A DNA stretch of 18,369 bases, taken from NCBI GenBank assembly GCA_946533175.1, contig CAMNBS010000016.1, positions 1 to 18,369 of the forward strand. Direction: 5' to 3'. Shown here piece after piece: positions 7,822 to 15,174 of this stretch (positions are counted from its first letter, which is position 1; every line of letters starts with the position of its first letter). The translations under genes were made by a program, and so were the position numbers. The DNA is from an uncultured Clostridia bacterium. Lineage in GTDB: Bacteria > Bacillota_I > Bacilli_A > RF39 > UBA660. Below the pieces are notes generated by a model. The model was not told the origin of the DNA. It did no database searches and worked only from the letters and a program-made list of their open reading frames with translations.

Positions 7822-8171
7822 AAATAATACTTTGACAAACGCTGCAGTAAAATGTAGAGGAAAGTCCATGCTCACAAAAGCTGCGATGCTTTTAGTGTTT
7901 GTGCTAGAGGAAAAAATAACTCTAGGTAGTCTTTGACTAACGGCTATGAAATAATCTAAGTCTTTGGATATGATTAAAGTAATTGTAAAAGTGCTATAGT
8001 GATGAAGAATCTGGAAACGGAGGAAGTGGAACAGAGTAAACCCCACAAGTGAGAAACCCAAATTTTGGTAGGGGAGTTCTAAGGAGGGAATTAAACCAAA
8101 TTAGGAATCATTTTTGATAGATAAATGTTTGTCACCCAAGTGGTACAGAACATGGCTTATAAAGATTATTT
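7822..8171 (+). ncRNA. rnpB: RNase P RNA (bacterial type B)
   Basis: About 350 nt. It is the catalytic RNA that removes 5' leaders from pre-tRNA. Conserved blocks are GAGGAAAGTCCATGCTC at 7857, GAAACCCAAATTTTGGTAGGGG at about 8053-8074, GATAGATAAATG, and ACAGAACATGGCTTAT at 8145-8160. The segment GTGCTATAGTGATGAAG followed by GTGGAACAGAGTAAACCCC follows the Bacillus (type B) plan. The ends are set by helix P1: AAATAAT-A-CTTT at 7822-7833 pairs with AAAGATTATTT at 8161-8171, with one bulged A. The 5' end begins 1 nt after the gpsB stop and no promoter is evident between them, so it is probably cut from a longer transcript. Exact ends are estimated. Confidence 0.95.
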
Positions 8172-8196
8172 TTATTAACAAGAGGTGAAAAAAAGG

Positions 8197-8682
8197 GTGA
8201 AAGAACTTGGAGAAAGATTAAGCATACTTAGAAAAAGTAATGGTGTATCTTTACAAGAAGCGAGTAATGATTTAAATATAAGTGAAAAAGAATTAGAATG
8301 TTTAGAAAATGGAAATTTTAAAGTTTTTAAAGATGTTTATGAATTAAAAAAAGTTATTACTAATTACGCAAAATATTTAGGAATTGATGAAGAATTAATA
8401 ATTGATGAATTTAATGATTTTTTATTTGAAAAAACATCTAAAATTTCTAAAGAAGATATATTATCAGTTCAAAAAAAGCAAGATGAAAAAGAAGAAAAAA
8501 TTAGTTCTCCTTATACTAAAATAGGTAAATCAAGATATGATTTTGCACCTATTGTTTTATTAGTAGTTCTTTTAGTTTTTATTTCTTTAATTGTTTATTT
8601 AGTTTTAGCTTATTTAAGAAAAGATGATAATGTTACACATGAATTAATGAGAAGAGGTGATTATATTGAACTTGCCAAATAG
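8197..8682 (+). CDS. rodZ: RodZ-like (YmfM) membrane helix-turn-helix protein
   Basis: 161 aa from GTG 8197 (MKELGERLSILRKSNG), preferred over GTG 8185 because AGAGGTG at 8181-8187 is then 9 nt upstream. Residues 1-65 are an XRE-type HTH of the RodZ kind, with LGERLSILRKSNGVSLQEAS and NYAKYLGIDEELIIDEF near its end. A charged linker leads to one membrane helix at about 117-139. The outer tail is short, lacking the large periplasmic/outer domain of E. coli RodZ, as in Bacillus YmfM. RodZ ties the MreB cytoskeleton to the elongation machinery. The next gene is pgsA, the same order as ymfM-pgsA in Bacillus. It overlaps pgsA by 17 nt. Confidence 0.8.
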   Translation: MKELGERLSILRKSNGVSLQEASNDLNISEKELECLENGNFKVFKDVYELKKVITNYAKYLGIDEELIIDEFNDFLFEKTSKISKEDILSVQKKQDEKEEKISSPYTKIGKSRYDFAPIVLLVVLLVFISLIVYLVLAYLRKDDNVTHELMRRGDYIELAK

Positions 8683-9253
8683 AATAACTTTGTCACGAAT
8701 AATTATAACTGTTTTTATTGTTATTTTCTGTTTGTTTCCATTTTATGCCATAAATATTAATTTTCCACAATATAATATTAGTGGTGTTATTGTTGATAGT
8801 AAATATATAATTGCTGGATTTCTTTTTATTATTGCCTCTGTATCTGATTTTATTGATGGTAAACTAGCTAGAATGAAAGGAATGGTAACCGATACAGGTA
8901 AAATGCTTGATACTATTGCAGACAAAGTATTAGTTAACTCGGTATTAATTATTTTTGCTTGTAATGGTTTTCTTCATCCGATAGTTGCTGTTATTTATAT
9001 CTTTCGTGATGAAGTTGTAAATGCACTTCGAATTCATGCTGCTAAAAACGGAGTAATAGTTGCAGCTTCAATGGCTGGTAAAATAAAGACTTTTGCTATG
9101 ATGGTTGGACTATCTTTAATGTTTTTTTATAATTTACCATTTGAATTATTGAATATTCATTTGGATGATTTTTTAGTTTATTTTGCAACAATAATGTCCG
9201 TTATTAGTGCATTTGATTATTATCATCAAGTAATGAAAATAAAAAAATTGTAA
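8666..9253 (+). CDS. pgsA: CDP-diacylglycerol-glycerol-3-phosphate 3-phosphatidyltransferase
   Basis: 195 aa from TTG 8666 (MNLPNRITLSRI, the usual PgsA opening); AGAGGTG at 8653-8659 is 6 nt upstream, whereas GTG 8657 would lie inside it. It makes phosphatidylglycerol-phosphate from CDP-diacylglycerol and glycerol-3-phosphate in the membrane, the committed step to phosphatidylglycerol and cardiolipin. The full CDP-alcohol phosphotransferase motif D-x2-DG-x2-AR-x8-G-x3-D-x3-D is present at residues 61-86 (DFIDGKLAR, then GKMLDTIAD). Several membrane helices are visible and length is normal. The insert between the first two helices (NFPQYNISGVIVDSKY) is slightly longer than in Bacillus. Confidence 0.92.
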   Translation: MNLPNRITLSRIIITVFIVIFCLFPFYAININFPQYNISGVIVDSKYIIAGFLFIIASVSDFIDGKLARMKGMVTDTGKMLDTIADKVLVNSVLIIFACNGFLHPIVAVIYIFRDEVVNALRIHAAKNGVIVAASMAGKIKTFAMMVGLSLMFFYNLPFELLNIHLDDFLVYFATIMSVISAFDYYHQVMKIKKL

Positions 9254-9260
9254 AGAGTAT

Positions 9261-9288
9261 TTGCAAAATAGATAATTGTGTGTAAAAT
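9261..9288 (+). promoter_or_regulatory. Sigma-A-type promoter for yneF
   Basis: TTGCAA at 9261-9266, 16-bp spacer, TAAAAT at 9283-9288. It lies between the pgsA stop and the ribosome site of the next gene. Confidence 0.55.
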
Positions 9289-9308
9289 ATTGATAAGGAG
9301 AGATGATT

Positions 9309-9518
9309 ATGTGGCATGATATCTTAATGATTGTGATAGGATTGATTCCTGGTTTAGTAATTGGCTTTTTAGTTTCGCGTAAAGTAATGATGAAATACCT
9401 AAAGAAAAATCCGCCAATTAACGAAGAAATGATAAAAACGTTAATGAGTGGAATGGGAAGAACCCCTAATCAAAAACAAGTAAATCAAATGATGAAACAA
9501 ATGCAAAAATATATGTAA
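9309..9518 (+). CDS. yneF: YneF family (UPF0154) small membrane protein
   Basis: 69 aa from ATG 9309; GGAG at 9297-9300 is 8 nt upstream, while ATG 9303 would be only 2 nt away. One N-terminal membrane helix (about 3-22) is followed by RKVMMKYLKKNPPINEEMI, the conserved core of UPF0154, and then GMGRTPNQKQVNQMMKQM. Length and order match Bacillus YneF. The molecular role is not known. It lies just before the T-box leader, with no obvious terminator between. Confidence 0.88.
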   Translation: MWHDILMIVIGLIPGLVIGFLVSRKVMMKYLKKNPPINEEMIKTLMSGMGRTPNQKQVNQMMKQMQKYM

Positions 9519-9524
9519 AATTAG

Positions 9525-9700
9525 ATGAAAGATAATAATAGATACTGAAATAATAGAGAGTAATTGCTTGGTGGAAAATTACATTTGAGCCTATTTATCT
9601 ACTTTCATGAGGATTTAATCAATCCCGGGAAACCGTTATATTAATTAAGAAAAAAAAGGATGGTACCGCGGTTTTCGCTCCTTGTGTACTGTTCTTTTTT
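9525..9700 (+). promoter_or_regulatory. T-box riboswitch, Ser (UCU) specifier
   Basis: Stem I is closed by ATGAAAG (9525-9531) with CTTTCAT (9602-9608). AGAGAG at 9555-9560 and the distal hairpin GTAATT/AATTAC with a GGTGGAA loop are typical of stem I. TCT followed by A at 9598-9601 is the likely specifier, reading serine and fitting serS downstream. The T-box element GGATGGTACCGCGG (9658-9671) can form the antiterminator (AAGGA with TCCTT at 9679-9683) or a terminator stem pairing 9652-9666 with 9686-9700, ending in TTCTTTTTT. Uncharged tRNA-Ser should favour read-through. CTCCTT (9678-9683) could also mask the ribosome site AAGGAG at 9709-9714. Confidence 0.92.
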
Positions 9701-9720
9701 GCATTTAAAAGGAGATAAAA

Positions 9721-10230
9721 ATGTTAAGAGATTATTTTAGTGAAGAAGAATATCAAACTATAAAAGAAAGTAAAGATTTAATTTATAAAAGTTTAGAAAT
9801 TGTTACTAAATTGTTTAATGATAAATGTGATAAAGGAGGTTTTCCTTATGTTATTCATTTATTAAAAGTATATAGTGGTGTCTCGGATTATTTTGAGAAG
9901 GTTTGTGCCTTATTACATGATGTTATTGAAGATACTAAGATAACCTACGATGATTTAAAAGAAATTGGATATAATAAAGATGTCATTGATGTCTTACAAA
10001 TATTAACAAAAATTAAAGGAGAAGATTACCAGAAATATATTGAACGTATCATTAATAGTGGTAATATTCACGCTATGAATATTAAATTAGTGGATTTACG
10101 TCATAATATGGATCCAACAAGAATTAAGAATCCTACAACAAATGATTACGAAAGAATTAGTAAAAGATATGAACCAGCATATCGCAAAATATTAAATAAA
10201 TTAAACGAAATGGAGAAAGAGAAATGTTAG
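9721..10230 (+). CDS. Small HD-domain hydrolase, SpoT/MESH1-like
   Basis: 169 aa. ATG with AAGGAG at 9709-9714, 6 nt away. It is a stand-alone HD phosphohydrolase domain related to the (p)ppGpp hydrolase half of RelA/SpoT: H46 (FPYVIHLLKV), H66-D67 with E70-D71 (CALLHDVIEDT), and D125 with N129 (KLVDLRHNM). A full set of metal and catalytic residues of the family is visible. There is no synthetase, TGS or ACT domain. Alarmone hydrolysis is plausible, but other HD families use similar motifs, so the substrate is uncertain. It is the first gene of a T-box controlled operon and overlaps serS by 7 nt, so its level should rise when Ser-tRNA is uncharged, the same condition that raises ppGpp. Confidence 0.8.
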   Translation: MLRDYFSEEEYQTIKESKDLIYKSLEIVTKLFNDKCDKGGFPYVIHLLKVYSGVSDYFEKVCALLHDVIEDTKITYDDLKEIGYNKDVIDVLQILTKIKGEDYQKYIERIINSGNIHAMNIKLVDLRHNMDPTRIKNPTTNDYERISKRYEPAYRKILNKLNEMEKEKC

Positions 10231-11507
10231 ATATAAAATTTTTAAGAGAAAATAGTGAAGTTGTTAAAGAAAATATTAAAAAGAAATTTCAAGATGAAAA
10301 ACTTCCTTTAGTTGATGAAGTTATTGCTCTTGATAAGGAATATCGTGAAATAAAAACAAGTTTAGATACTTTAAGAAGTGAACGTAATAAAAAATCTCAA
10401 AGTATTGGAATGTTGATGCGCGAAAAAAAGACTCAAGAAGCAAATGAAGTTAAAGAAGAAGTAAATAAAATAAATGAGGAAATTGCATTATCAGAAAGTC
10501 GTGAACCAGAATTAGAAGAAAAAATAAAAAAGATTATGATGGTTATACCCAATATTATTGATGAATCTGTTCCTATTGGAAAAGATGATACAGAAAATGT
10601 AGAAATAGAAAAATTTGGTGAAAATGTTGTTCCGGATTATGAGATACCATATCATGCGGATATTTTAGAAAGAATGAATGGACTTGATAAAGAAGCATCA
10701 GGTCGTACTAGTGGAAATGGTTTCTATTATTTAATGGGCGATGCAGCTCGCTTGCATGAAGCGATGATTGCATATGCCAGAGATTATATGATTAATGCGG
10801 GATTTACTTATTGTATTCCACCATTTATGATACATTCTGATGTTGTAACTGGTGTTATGTCTTTTAAAGAAATGGAAAATATGATGTATAAAATTGAAGG
10901 TGAAGACCTATATTTAATTGGTACATCTGAACATAGTATGATAGGTAAGTTTAAAGATCAAATTGTGAAAGAGGATACATTACCAATAACCTTAACGAGT
11001 TATTCACCATGTTTCCGTAAGGAAGTAGGAGCTCACGGTATTGAAGAAAGAGGAATATATCGTGTTCATCAATTTGAAAAACAAGAAATGGTGGTATTAT
11101 GTAAACCAGAAGATAGTATGAATTGGTATAATAAGATGTGGGAATTATCTGTTAATTATTTTCGTAGTTTAGATATTCCGGTTCGAACGTTAGAATGCTG
11201 TTCTGGTGATTTAGCGGACTTAAAAGTTAAATCATGTGATGTTGAAGCTTGGAGTCCAAGACAAAAAAAATATTTTGAAGTTGGTAGTTGTTCAACACTA
11301 GGAGATGCCCAAGCAAGACGTCTTGGTATTCGAACAAAAGGTGAAAATGGAACCTATTATGTTCATACGTTAAATAATACTGTTGTTGCATCCCCTCGTG
11401 GATTAATCGCTTTAATTGAAAATAATTATCAAAAAGATGGAACAATTAAAATACCAAAAGTATTACAACCATATATGGGTGGTAAAGAAAAAATTGAATT
11501 AAAATAA
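10224..11507 (+). CDS. serS: Seryl-tRNA synthetase
   Basis: 427 aa, normal length. It charges tRNA-Ser with serine via seryl-adenylate. The start MLDIKFLRENSEVVKENIKKK is typical. The tRNA-binding coiled-coil arm spans about 25-105. The class II catalytic domain shows GTSEHS at 233-238, motif 2 FRKEVGAHG with R265, and motif 3 PRGLIALIENNYQKDG with R392, ending PYMGG. Common bacterial SerS has TAE and HTLNGS at these places; here they are TSE and HTLNNTVVASPR, together with an unusual SCDVEAWSPRQKKYFEVGSCS segment, so this is a divergent subtype. The gene overlaps the HD gene by 7 nt and ends in a strong terminator. Confidence 0.95.
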   Translation: MLDIKFLRENSEVVKENIKKKFQDEKLPLVDEVIALDKEYREIKTSLDTLRSERNKKSQSIGMLMREKKTQEANEVKEEVNKINEEIALSESREPELEEKIKKIMMVIPNIIDESVPIGKDDTENVEIEKFGENVVPDYEIPYHADILERMNGLDKEASGRTSGNGFYYLMGDAARLHEAMIAYARDYMINAGFTYCIPPFMIHSDVVTGVMSFKEMENMMYKIEGEDLYLIGTSEHSMIGKFKDQIVKEDTLPITLTSYSPCFRKEVGAHGIEERGIYRVHQFEKQEMVVLCKPEDSMNWYNKMWELSVNYFRSLDIPVRTLECCSGDLADLKVKSCDVEAWSPRQKKYFEVGSCSTLGDAQARRLGIRTKGENGTYYVHTLNNTVVASPRGLIALIENNYQKDGTIKIPKVLQPYMGGKEKIELK

Positions 11508-11509
11508 TG

Positions 11510-11538
11510 AGAATACTAAAAAAGTATTCTTTTTTTTT
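11510..11538 (+). terminator. Rho-independent terminator of the T-box operon
   Basis: AGAATACT (11510-11517) pairs with AGTATTCT (11523-11530) across five A's, followed by a run of eight more T's. It is 3 nt after the serS stop. Confidence 0.92.
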
Positions 11539-11565
11539 AAAAATATATTCTTAAATAATAAAATA

Positions 11566-11574
11566 TGATATTAT
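11566..11574 (+). promoter_or_regulatory. Possible extended -10 promoter before the pilin-like gene
   Basis: TG at 11566-11567, one base, then TATTAT at 11569-11574. No recognisable -35. It lies just after the serS terminator, where a new promoter is expected. Confidence 0.35.
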
Positions 11575-11591
11575 ATATTATAGAGGATGAT

Positions 11592-12098
11592 ATGAATAAA
11601 AAAGGATTTACGACAATTGAATTAGTTATTTCATTTAGTATGATTGTAATAATACTTGGTAGTCTTATTGGTTTTACAGTTACTTATCGTGGTAAAGTCA
11701 AAAATGAAGAAATTAGAAGTCAATTAATTGATTTTAAAAATACAATAACTAAAACAATTTATGATGATATTATTACCAAAAAATATAAACGTATAGAGTA
11801 TTGTACTGGAACAGATGATTGTGTTAATTTTATTGATGCAGATGGAAATTCTCATCCTTTGAAAATAATTAATGTTTTACAAAATAATGATAATCAAAAA
11901 AAAGGTGTCTATTTGAATTATGATGGAATAAATTATCTGCTACCAGATAGTGATTTAAATCGTGATACAGAATATGTCTGTCATTTTATTGATTCATTTA
12001 ACTTAAAAATATATAATGATTCTTTATATAATTTATCTTTTACATATTATCATTATTTTTTAAATGAAAAATATCAAATTATGTTAACAATTAATTAA
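11592..12098 (+). CDS. Type IV pilin-like / pseudopilin protein
   Basis: 168 aa from ATG 11592 (MNKKGFTTIELVISFSMIVIILGSL); GAGG at 11583-11586 supports this start, and ATG 11565 would lie before the promoter-like box. It has a class III (prepilin) signal: short basic leader, Gly before Phe, and Glu five residues after the cleavage point, then a hydrophobic helix. Such proteins are processed by a prepilin peptidase and assembled into pili or competence pseudopili (ComG type). The globular part has three cysteines (YCTGTDDC and YVCHF) and no match I recognise. No other pilus gene is in the window. Its last 15 nt overlap the convergent ylbJ gene. Confidence 0.75.
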   Translation: MNKKGFTTIELVISFSMIVIILGSLIGFTVTYRGKVKNEEIRSQLIDFKNTITKTIYDDIITKKYKRIEYCTGTDDCVNFIDADGNSHPLKIINVLQNNDNQKKGVYLNYDGINYLLPDSDLNRDTEYVCHFIDSFNLKIYNDSLYNLSFTYYHYFLNEKYQIMLTIN

Positions 12099-13013
12099 TA
12101 AAAACAAAACAATCAATGAAGATATGGCTGCATGTAATATCCGCGATAATAAATAAATATAGTAATTCGGATGATATTTATTTAGAATACTAATTATTTG
12201 AAGATGAATAGAAAAACCACCAAATGAAAGAAAAAATGTTGCTAATATAGCTTTAGAAATAATTGGAAGAGAGAGATTTTCTAACATGCTTAATCCTTTA
12301 GTTATTTCTAAAAGACCATTCAATATGGTATTAGAAAATGGATTTAAATGTAAATAATTATTAATAAGTGTTGTTATAAAAGAAAAAAAGAGAATAATTC
12401 CTAAAACGTTTTCTAAAATAAGAAAAGAATTATGAATAGAATTTTTTAAAAGAGTCATGAATGGTAATGGTTTAGATGGATTTTTTTTAACTTCTTTGGT
12501 TGATGTATAAATATTACGAAAAAGAAAACCAATTAACAAATTACTGATGAAGTGTCCAAATAGGATAATTATACCTATTTTTTTATTGTGTAAAATATTA
12601 AGTCCAACAGTATAAATGATAAATAATGGATTAGAAAAATGTGTCATCGTTAAAAGCTTTGTGGCATCATATTGATTTATAATACCTTGTTCTAAACTAT
12701 CCTTAATAATTTTACTATTTCCAGGAAATCCAGAAGTCATGGATAAAATAAGAATATAAGAAGAAACAGGAGGAAGAGAATATATTTTGTGAAATTTTTT
12801 TCCTATTATTTTGCTAATATAATAGGGAAATTGGTAATTATTTAAGATATCTGTAATTGTAAAAAAAATAAAAATAGTTGGAAATAAATGATAAAACCAT
12901 AATTTAACTGTGTAAAAAAAAGTATCAATAAATAGTTCACTGTTAAATAAAAATTGGGATAAAAAAAAGAGTGTTATAAAGATAATTAGTAAACTAATGT
13001 TTTTTTTATGCAT
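12084..13013 (-). CDS. ylbJ: YlbJ-like multi-pass membrane protein
   Basis: 309 aa, the only minus-strand gene. About 8 hydrophobic segments. Family marks of YlbJ (GATE/nucleoside-recognition fold) are LWFYHLFPTIFIFF at 38-51, SGFPGNSKI at 94-102, THFSNPLFIIYTVG at 124-137, GLLEITKG at 233-240, and FGGFSIHLQ at 264-272. In Bacillus, YlbJ is needed for spore development; in lineages not known to sporulate its role is open. RBS GGAG (complement of 13020-13023) is 6 nt before the ATG. Its neighbour is ylbL, as in Bacillus (ylbJ-ylbK-ylbL), but here the two are divergent and ylbK is absent. It is shorter than the roughly 400 aa of Bacillus YlbJ. Confidence 0.78.
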   Translation of the reverse strand: MHKKNISLLIIFITLFFLSQFLFNSELFIDTFFYTVKLWFYHLFPTIFIFFTITDILNNYQFPYYISKIIGKKFHKIYSLPPVSSYILILSMTSGFPGNSKIIKDSLEQGIINQYDATKLLTMTHFSNPLFIIYTVGLNILHNKKIGIIILFGHFISNLLIGFLFRNIYTSTKEVKKNPSKPLPFMTLLKNSIHNSFLILENVLGIILFFSFITTLINNYLHLNPFSNTILNGLLEITKGLSMLENLSLPIISKAILATFFLSFGGFSIHLQIISILNKYHPNYYIYLLSRILHAAISSLIVLFLLINC

Positions 13014-13029
13014 AAATATCTCCTAAATT

Positions 13030-13038
13030 TGTTATAAT
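13030..13038 (+). promoter_or_regulatory. Extended -10 promoter for ylbL-rmuC
   Basis: TG at 13030-13031, one base, TATAAT at 13033-13038. No clear -35. The start would be near 13045, only about 11 nt before the ATG. It sits in a 42-nt divergent gap that must also hold signals for ylbJ. Confidence 0.65.
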
Positions 13039-13055
13039 GGTATAGGTGATGGTAA

Positions 13056-14063
13056 ATGATTAATAAAATATATGTTAAAGTTTGGCAATTTATTAAAGAG
13101 GAATATAAATATCTTTTGTTTTTGTCTTTTATTTTGTTTTTAGGTTTTTTTCATCTTCCATATAATATTTATGTTGGAGGAGGTGTAGTAAATTTAAATA
13201 ATCGATTAGAAGTTGAAAATGAAATAAAAGAAAGTGGTAGTTATAATTTAGCTTATGTTAAGTCGGTTCATGCAACAATTCCTAGTTATTTATTGAGTTA
13301 TGTTTTTGATTGGGATAGAGAAAGTCTTAATAACGAAAAAATATCTGATGAAGAAAGTGCTAGAGATATTTGGAAAAGAGAACAATTATATTTACAAGAA
13401 GCTAATGATAATGCAATTATTGCTGCTTTTAGATTAGCGGGTGAAGAACTAACTATTAACAAAGAAATATTAAAAATATTGTATGTCGATAAAAGTGCTA
13501 AAACTAATTTGAAAATAGGGGATACTATTCTTTCGGTTGATGGTGTCGAGATAAAAGACTTTACTGATTTAAAAGAAGTTATAAGTAAACATGAGTTAGG
13601 AAAAGAATTACAAGTAAAGTATCAAGAAGATGAAAAGATAAAAGATGGATATTTTGATATTATAAACTTAGATAACGAAAAAAAAGCTGGTTTATATTTA
13701 ATCAAGTTGTATGATTACTCTAAAAAGAGAGAGGTTAAGCTTAAATTTAATAAAAATGAAGGTGGTCCAAGTGGTGGTTTTATGACTAGTTTAGCCATTT
13801 ATTCACGTTTAATAGGAATGGATTTAACCAAAGGAAAAAAAATTGTTGGAACTGGAACTATTGATGCTAATGGAAATGTTGGTGAAATAGGGGGAGTTAA
13901 ATATAAATTAAAAGGAGCAGTAAAAAACAAAGCGGATATTTTCTTTGTTCCGGAAAAAAATTATGCTGAAGCGATAAAGTTAAAAGAAGAAAAAAAATAT
14001 CAAATAGATATTGTAATGGTTAAAAACCTTAATGATGCTGTTACATATTTAAAGATGAGGTAG
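13056..14063 (+). CDS. ylbL: Membrane-anchored PDZ/Lon-type serine protease YlbL
   Basis: 335 aa. An N-terminal membrane helix (about 18-38) is followed by an outer region, a PDZ domain (about 135-190, with LKIGDTILSVDGVEI) and an S16 (Lon protease) domain. The catalytic Ser is S239 in GGPSGG and the catalytic Lys is K282 in GEIGGVKYK, so the Ser-Lys dyad is complete. There is no AAA+ ATPase. This is the layout of Bacillus YlbL, a protease at the outer face of the membrane; in Bacillus it degrades the division inhibitor YneA after DNA damage. Whether that target exists here cannot be seen. ATG 13056 has AGGTG 7 nt upstream. rmuC follows after 2 nt. Confidence 0.88.
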   Translation: MINKIYVKVWQFIKEEYKYLLFLSFILFLGFFHLPYNIYVGGGVVNLNNRLEVENEIKESGSYNLAYVKSVHATIPSYLLSYVFDWDRESLNNEKISDEESARDIWKREQLYLQEANDNAIIAAFRLAGEELTINKEILKILYVDKSAKTNLKIGDTILSVDGVEIKDFTDLKEVISKHELGKELQVKYQEDEKIKDGYFDIINLDNEKKAGLYLIKLYDYSKKREVKLKFNKNEGGPSGGFMTSLAIYSRLIGMDLTKGKKIVGTGTIDANGNVGEIGGVKYKLKGAVKNKADIFFVPEKNYAEAIKLKEEKKYQIDIVMVKNLNDAVTYLKMR

Positions 14064-14065
14064 TT

Positions 14066-15160
14066 ATGGATTATATAATAATTGGATTATTAGTTTTATT
14101 AATTATATTGGTGGTAATTTTATTAATAAAAAGAGGACACAATCAAGATAATTTAGATATGTTAGAACGACTTTCCAGATTTGAAGTAAATATTACCAAG
14201 GAAATTGGTGATTTTAAAGGTGATTTATCTAAAGAAATATTAACAGATTTTAACAAAATAAATAATGATATTGAATTAAGACTTGATCGAATTAACCAAA
14301 AAGTTCATGAAAGAATTGATGAAAACTTTCAAAAGACAAATGAAACATTTCGTGATGTTATTACCCGTTTGTCGAAAATCGATGAAGCTCAAAAGAAGAT
14401 TGATCATTTATCGATGGATATTATTAGTTTAGAAAGTGTTTTAACGGATAAGAAAACACGTGGTATTTTTGGAGAAGTAAATTTGAATAATATTTTAAAA
14501 AGTGTTTTTGGAGAGAAAAATGATAAGTTATATCGTATTCAATATCATCTTCCTAATGATACTATTGCCGATTCAATTGTTTTTGCCCAGGAACCATTAG
14601 GCAAAATTGTTATTGATTCAAAATTTCCTTTGGAAAATTATCGTATCATGGTTGATAAAGAAGAAAGTGAAATCAAAAGGGCAAATGCTTATAAACAGTT
14701 TAAATTGGATGTTAAAAAACACATTGATGATATTTCCTCTAAATATATTATTGATGGCGTAACGGCTCGAGAAGCTATGATGTTTATTCCAGCGGAAGCA
14801 ATTTTTGCCGAAATAAATGCTTATCATGCAGATTTAATTGAATATTCTTATAAAAAAAGGGTTTGGCTTGTTTCACCAACAACTTTAATTTCAACCTTAA
14901 CAATGATTATGATGATTGTTCAAAATATGGAAAGAGATAAATATGCTAATATTATTCATGAGGAATTGAATAAATTAGGATTAGAATTTACTCGTTTTAA
15001 AGATCGCTTTGATAAGTTATCCAAAAGTATTCAAGTTGTTAATAAAGATGTAGAAAGTTTTCAAATAACAACGGACAAAATTAAAAAACGATTTGATAGT
15101 ATTAATAATGTGGAAATTACCAATACTAAGGAAATAGAAGAATTAGAAGAAGAATTATAA
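14066..15160 (+). CDS. rmuC: RmuC-family DNA recombination protein
   Basis: 364 aa. An N-terminal membrane helix (3-22), then a long coiled coil (about 30-125, rich in Glu/Lys/Ile heptads), then the RmuC domain (about 120-330) with RGIFGEVNL, IDSKFPLENY at 183-192, MFIPAEAIF at 239-247 and LVSPTTLISTL at 268-278. RmuC is a presumed nuclease-fold protein that limits DNA inversions at short repeats in E. coli; its biochemistry is poorly known. Only 2 nt separate it from ylbL, and GATGAGG at 14054-14060 serves as ribosome site, so the two are co-transcribed. Confidence 0.9.
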   Translation: MDYIIIGLLVLLIILVVILLIKRGHNQDNLDMLERLSRFEVNITKEIGDFKGDLSKEILTDFNKINNDIELRLDRINQKVHERIDENFQKTNETFRDVITRLSKIDEAQKKIDHLSMDIISLESVLTDKKTRGIFGEVNLNNILKSVFGEKNDKLYRIQYHLPNDTIADSIVFAQEPLGKIVIDSKFPLENYRIMVDKEESEIKRANAYKQFKLDVKKHIDDISSKYIIDGVTAREAMMFIPAEAIFAEINAYHADLIEYSYKKRVWLVSPTTLISTLTMIMMIVQNMERDKYANIIHEELNKLGLEFTRFKDRFDKLSKSIQVVNKDVESFQITTDKIKKRFDSINNVEITNTKEIEELEEEL

Positions 15161-15174
15161 AAATTTTTCTTTTT

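Noticed and set aside
7753..8061. Minus-strand 102-codon open frame across the gpsB end and rnpB
   Set aside because: It covers conserved RNase P RNA, whose structure explains the sequence; no ribosome site or family match.
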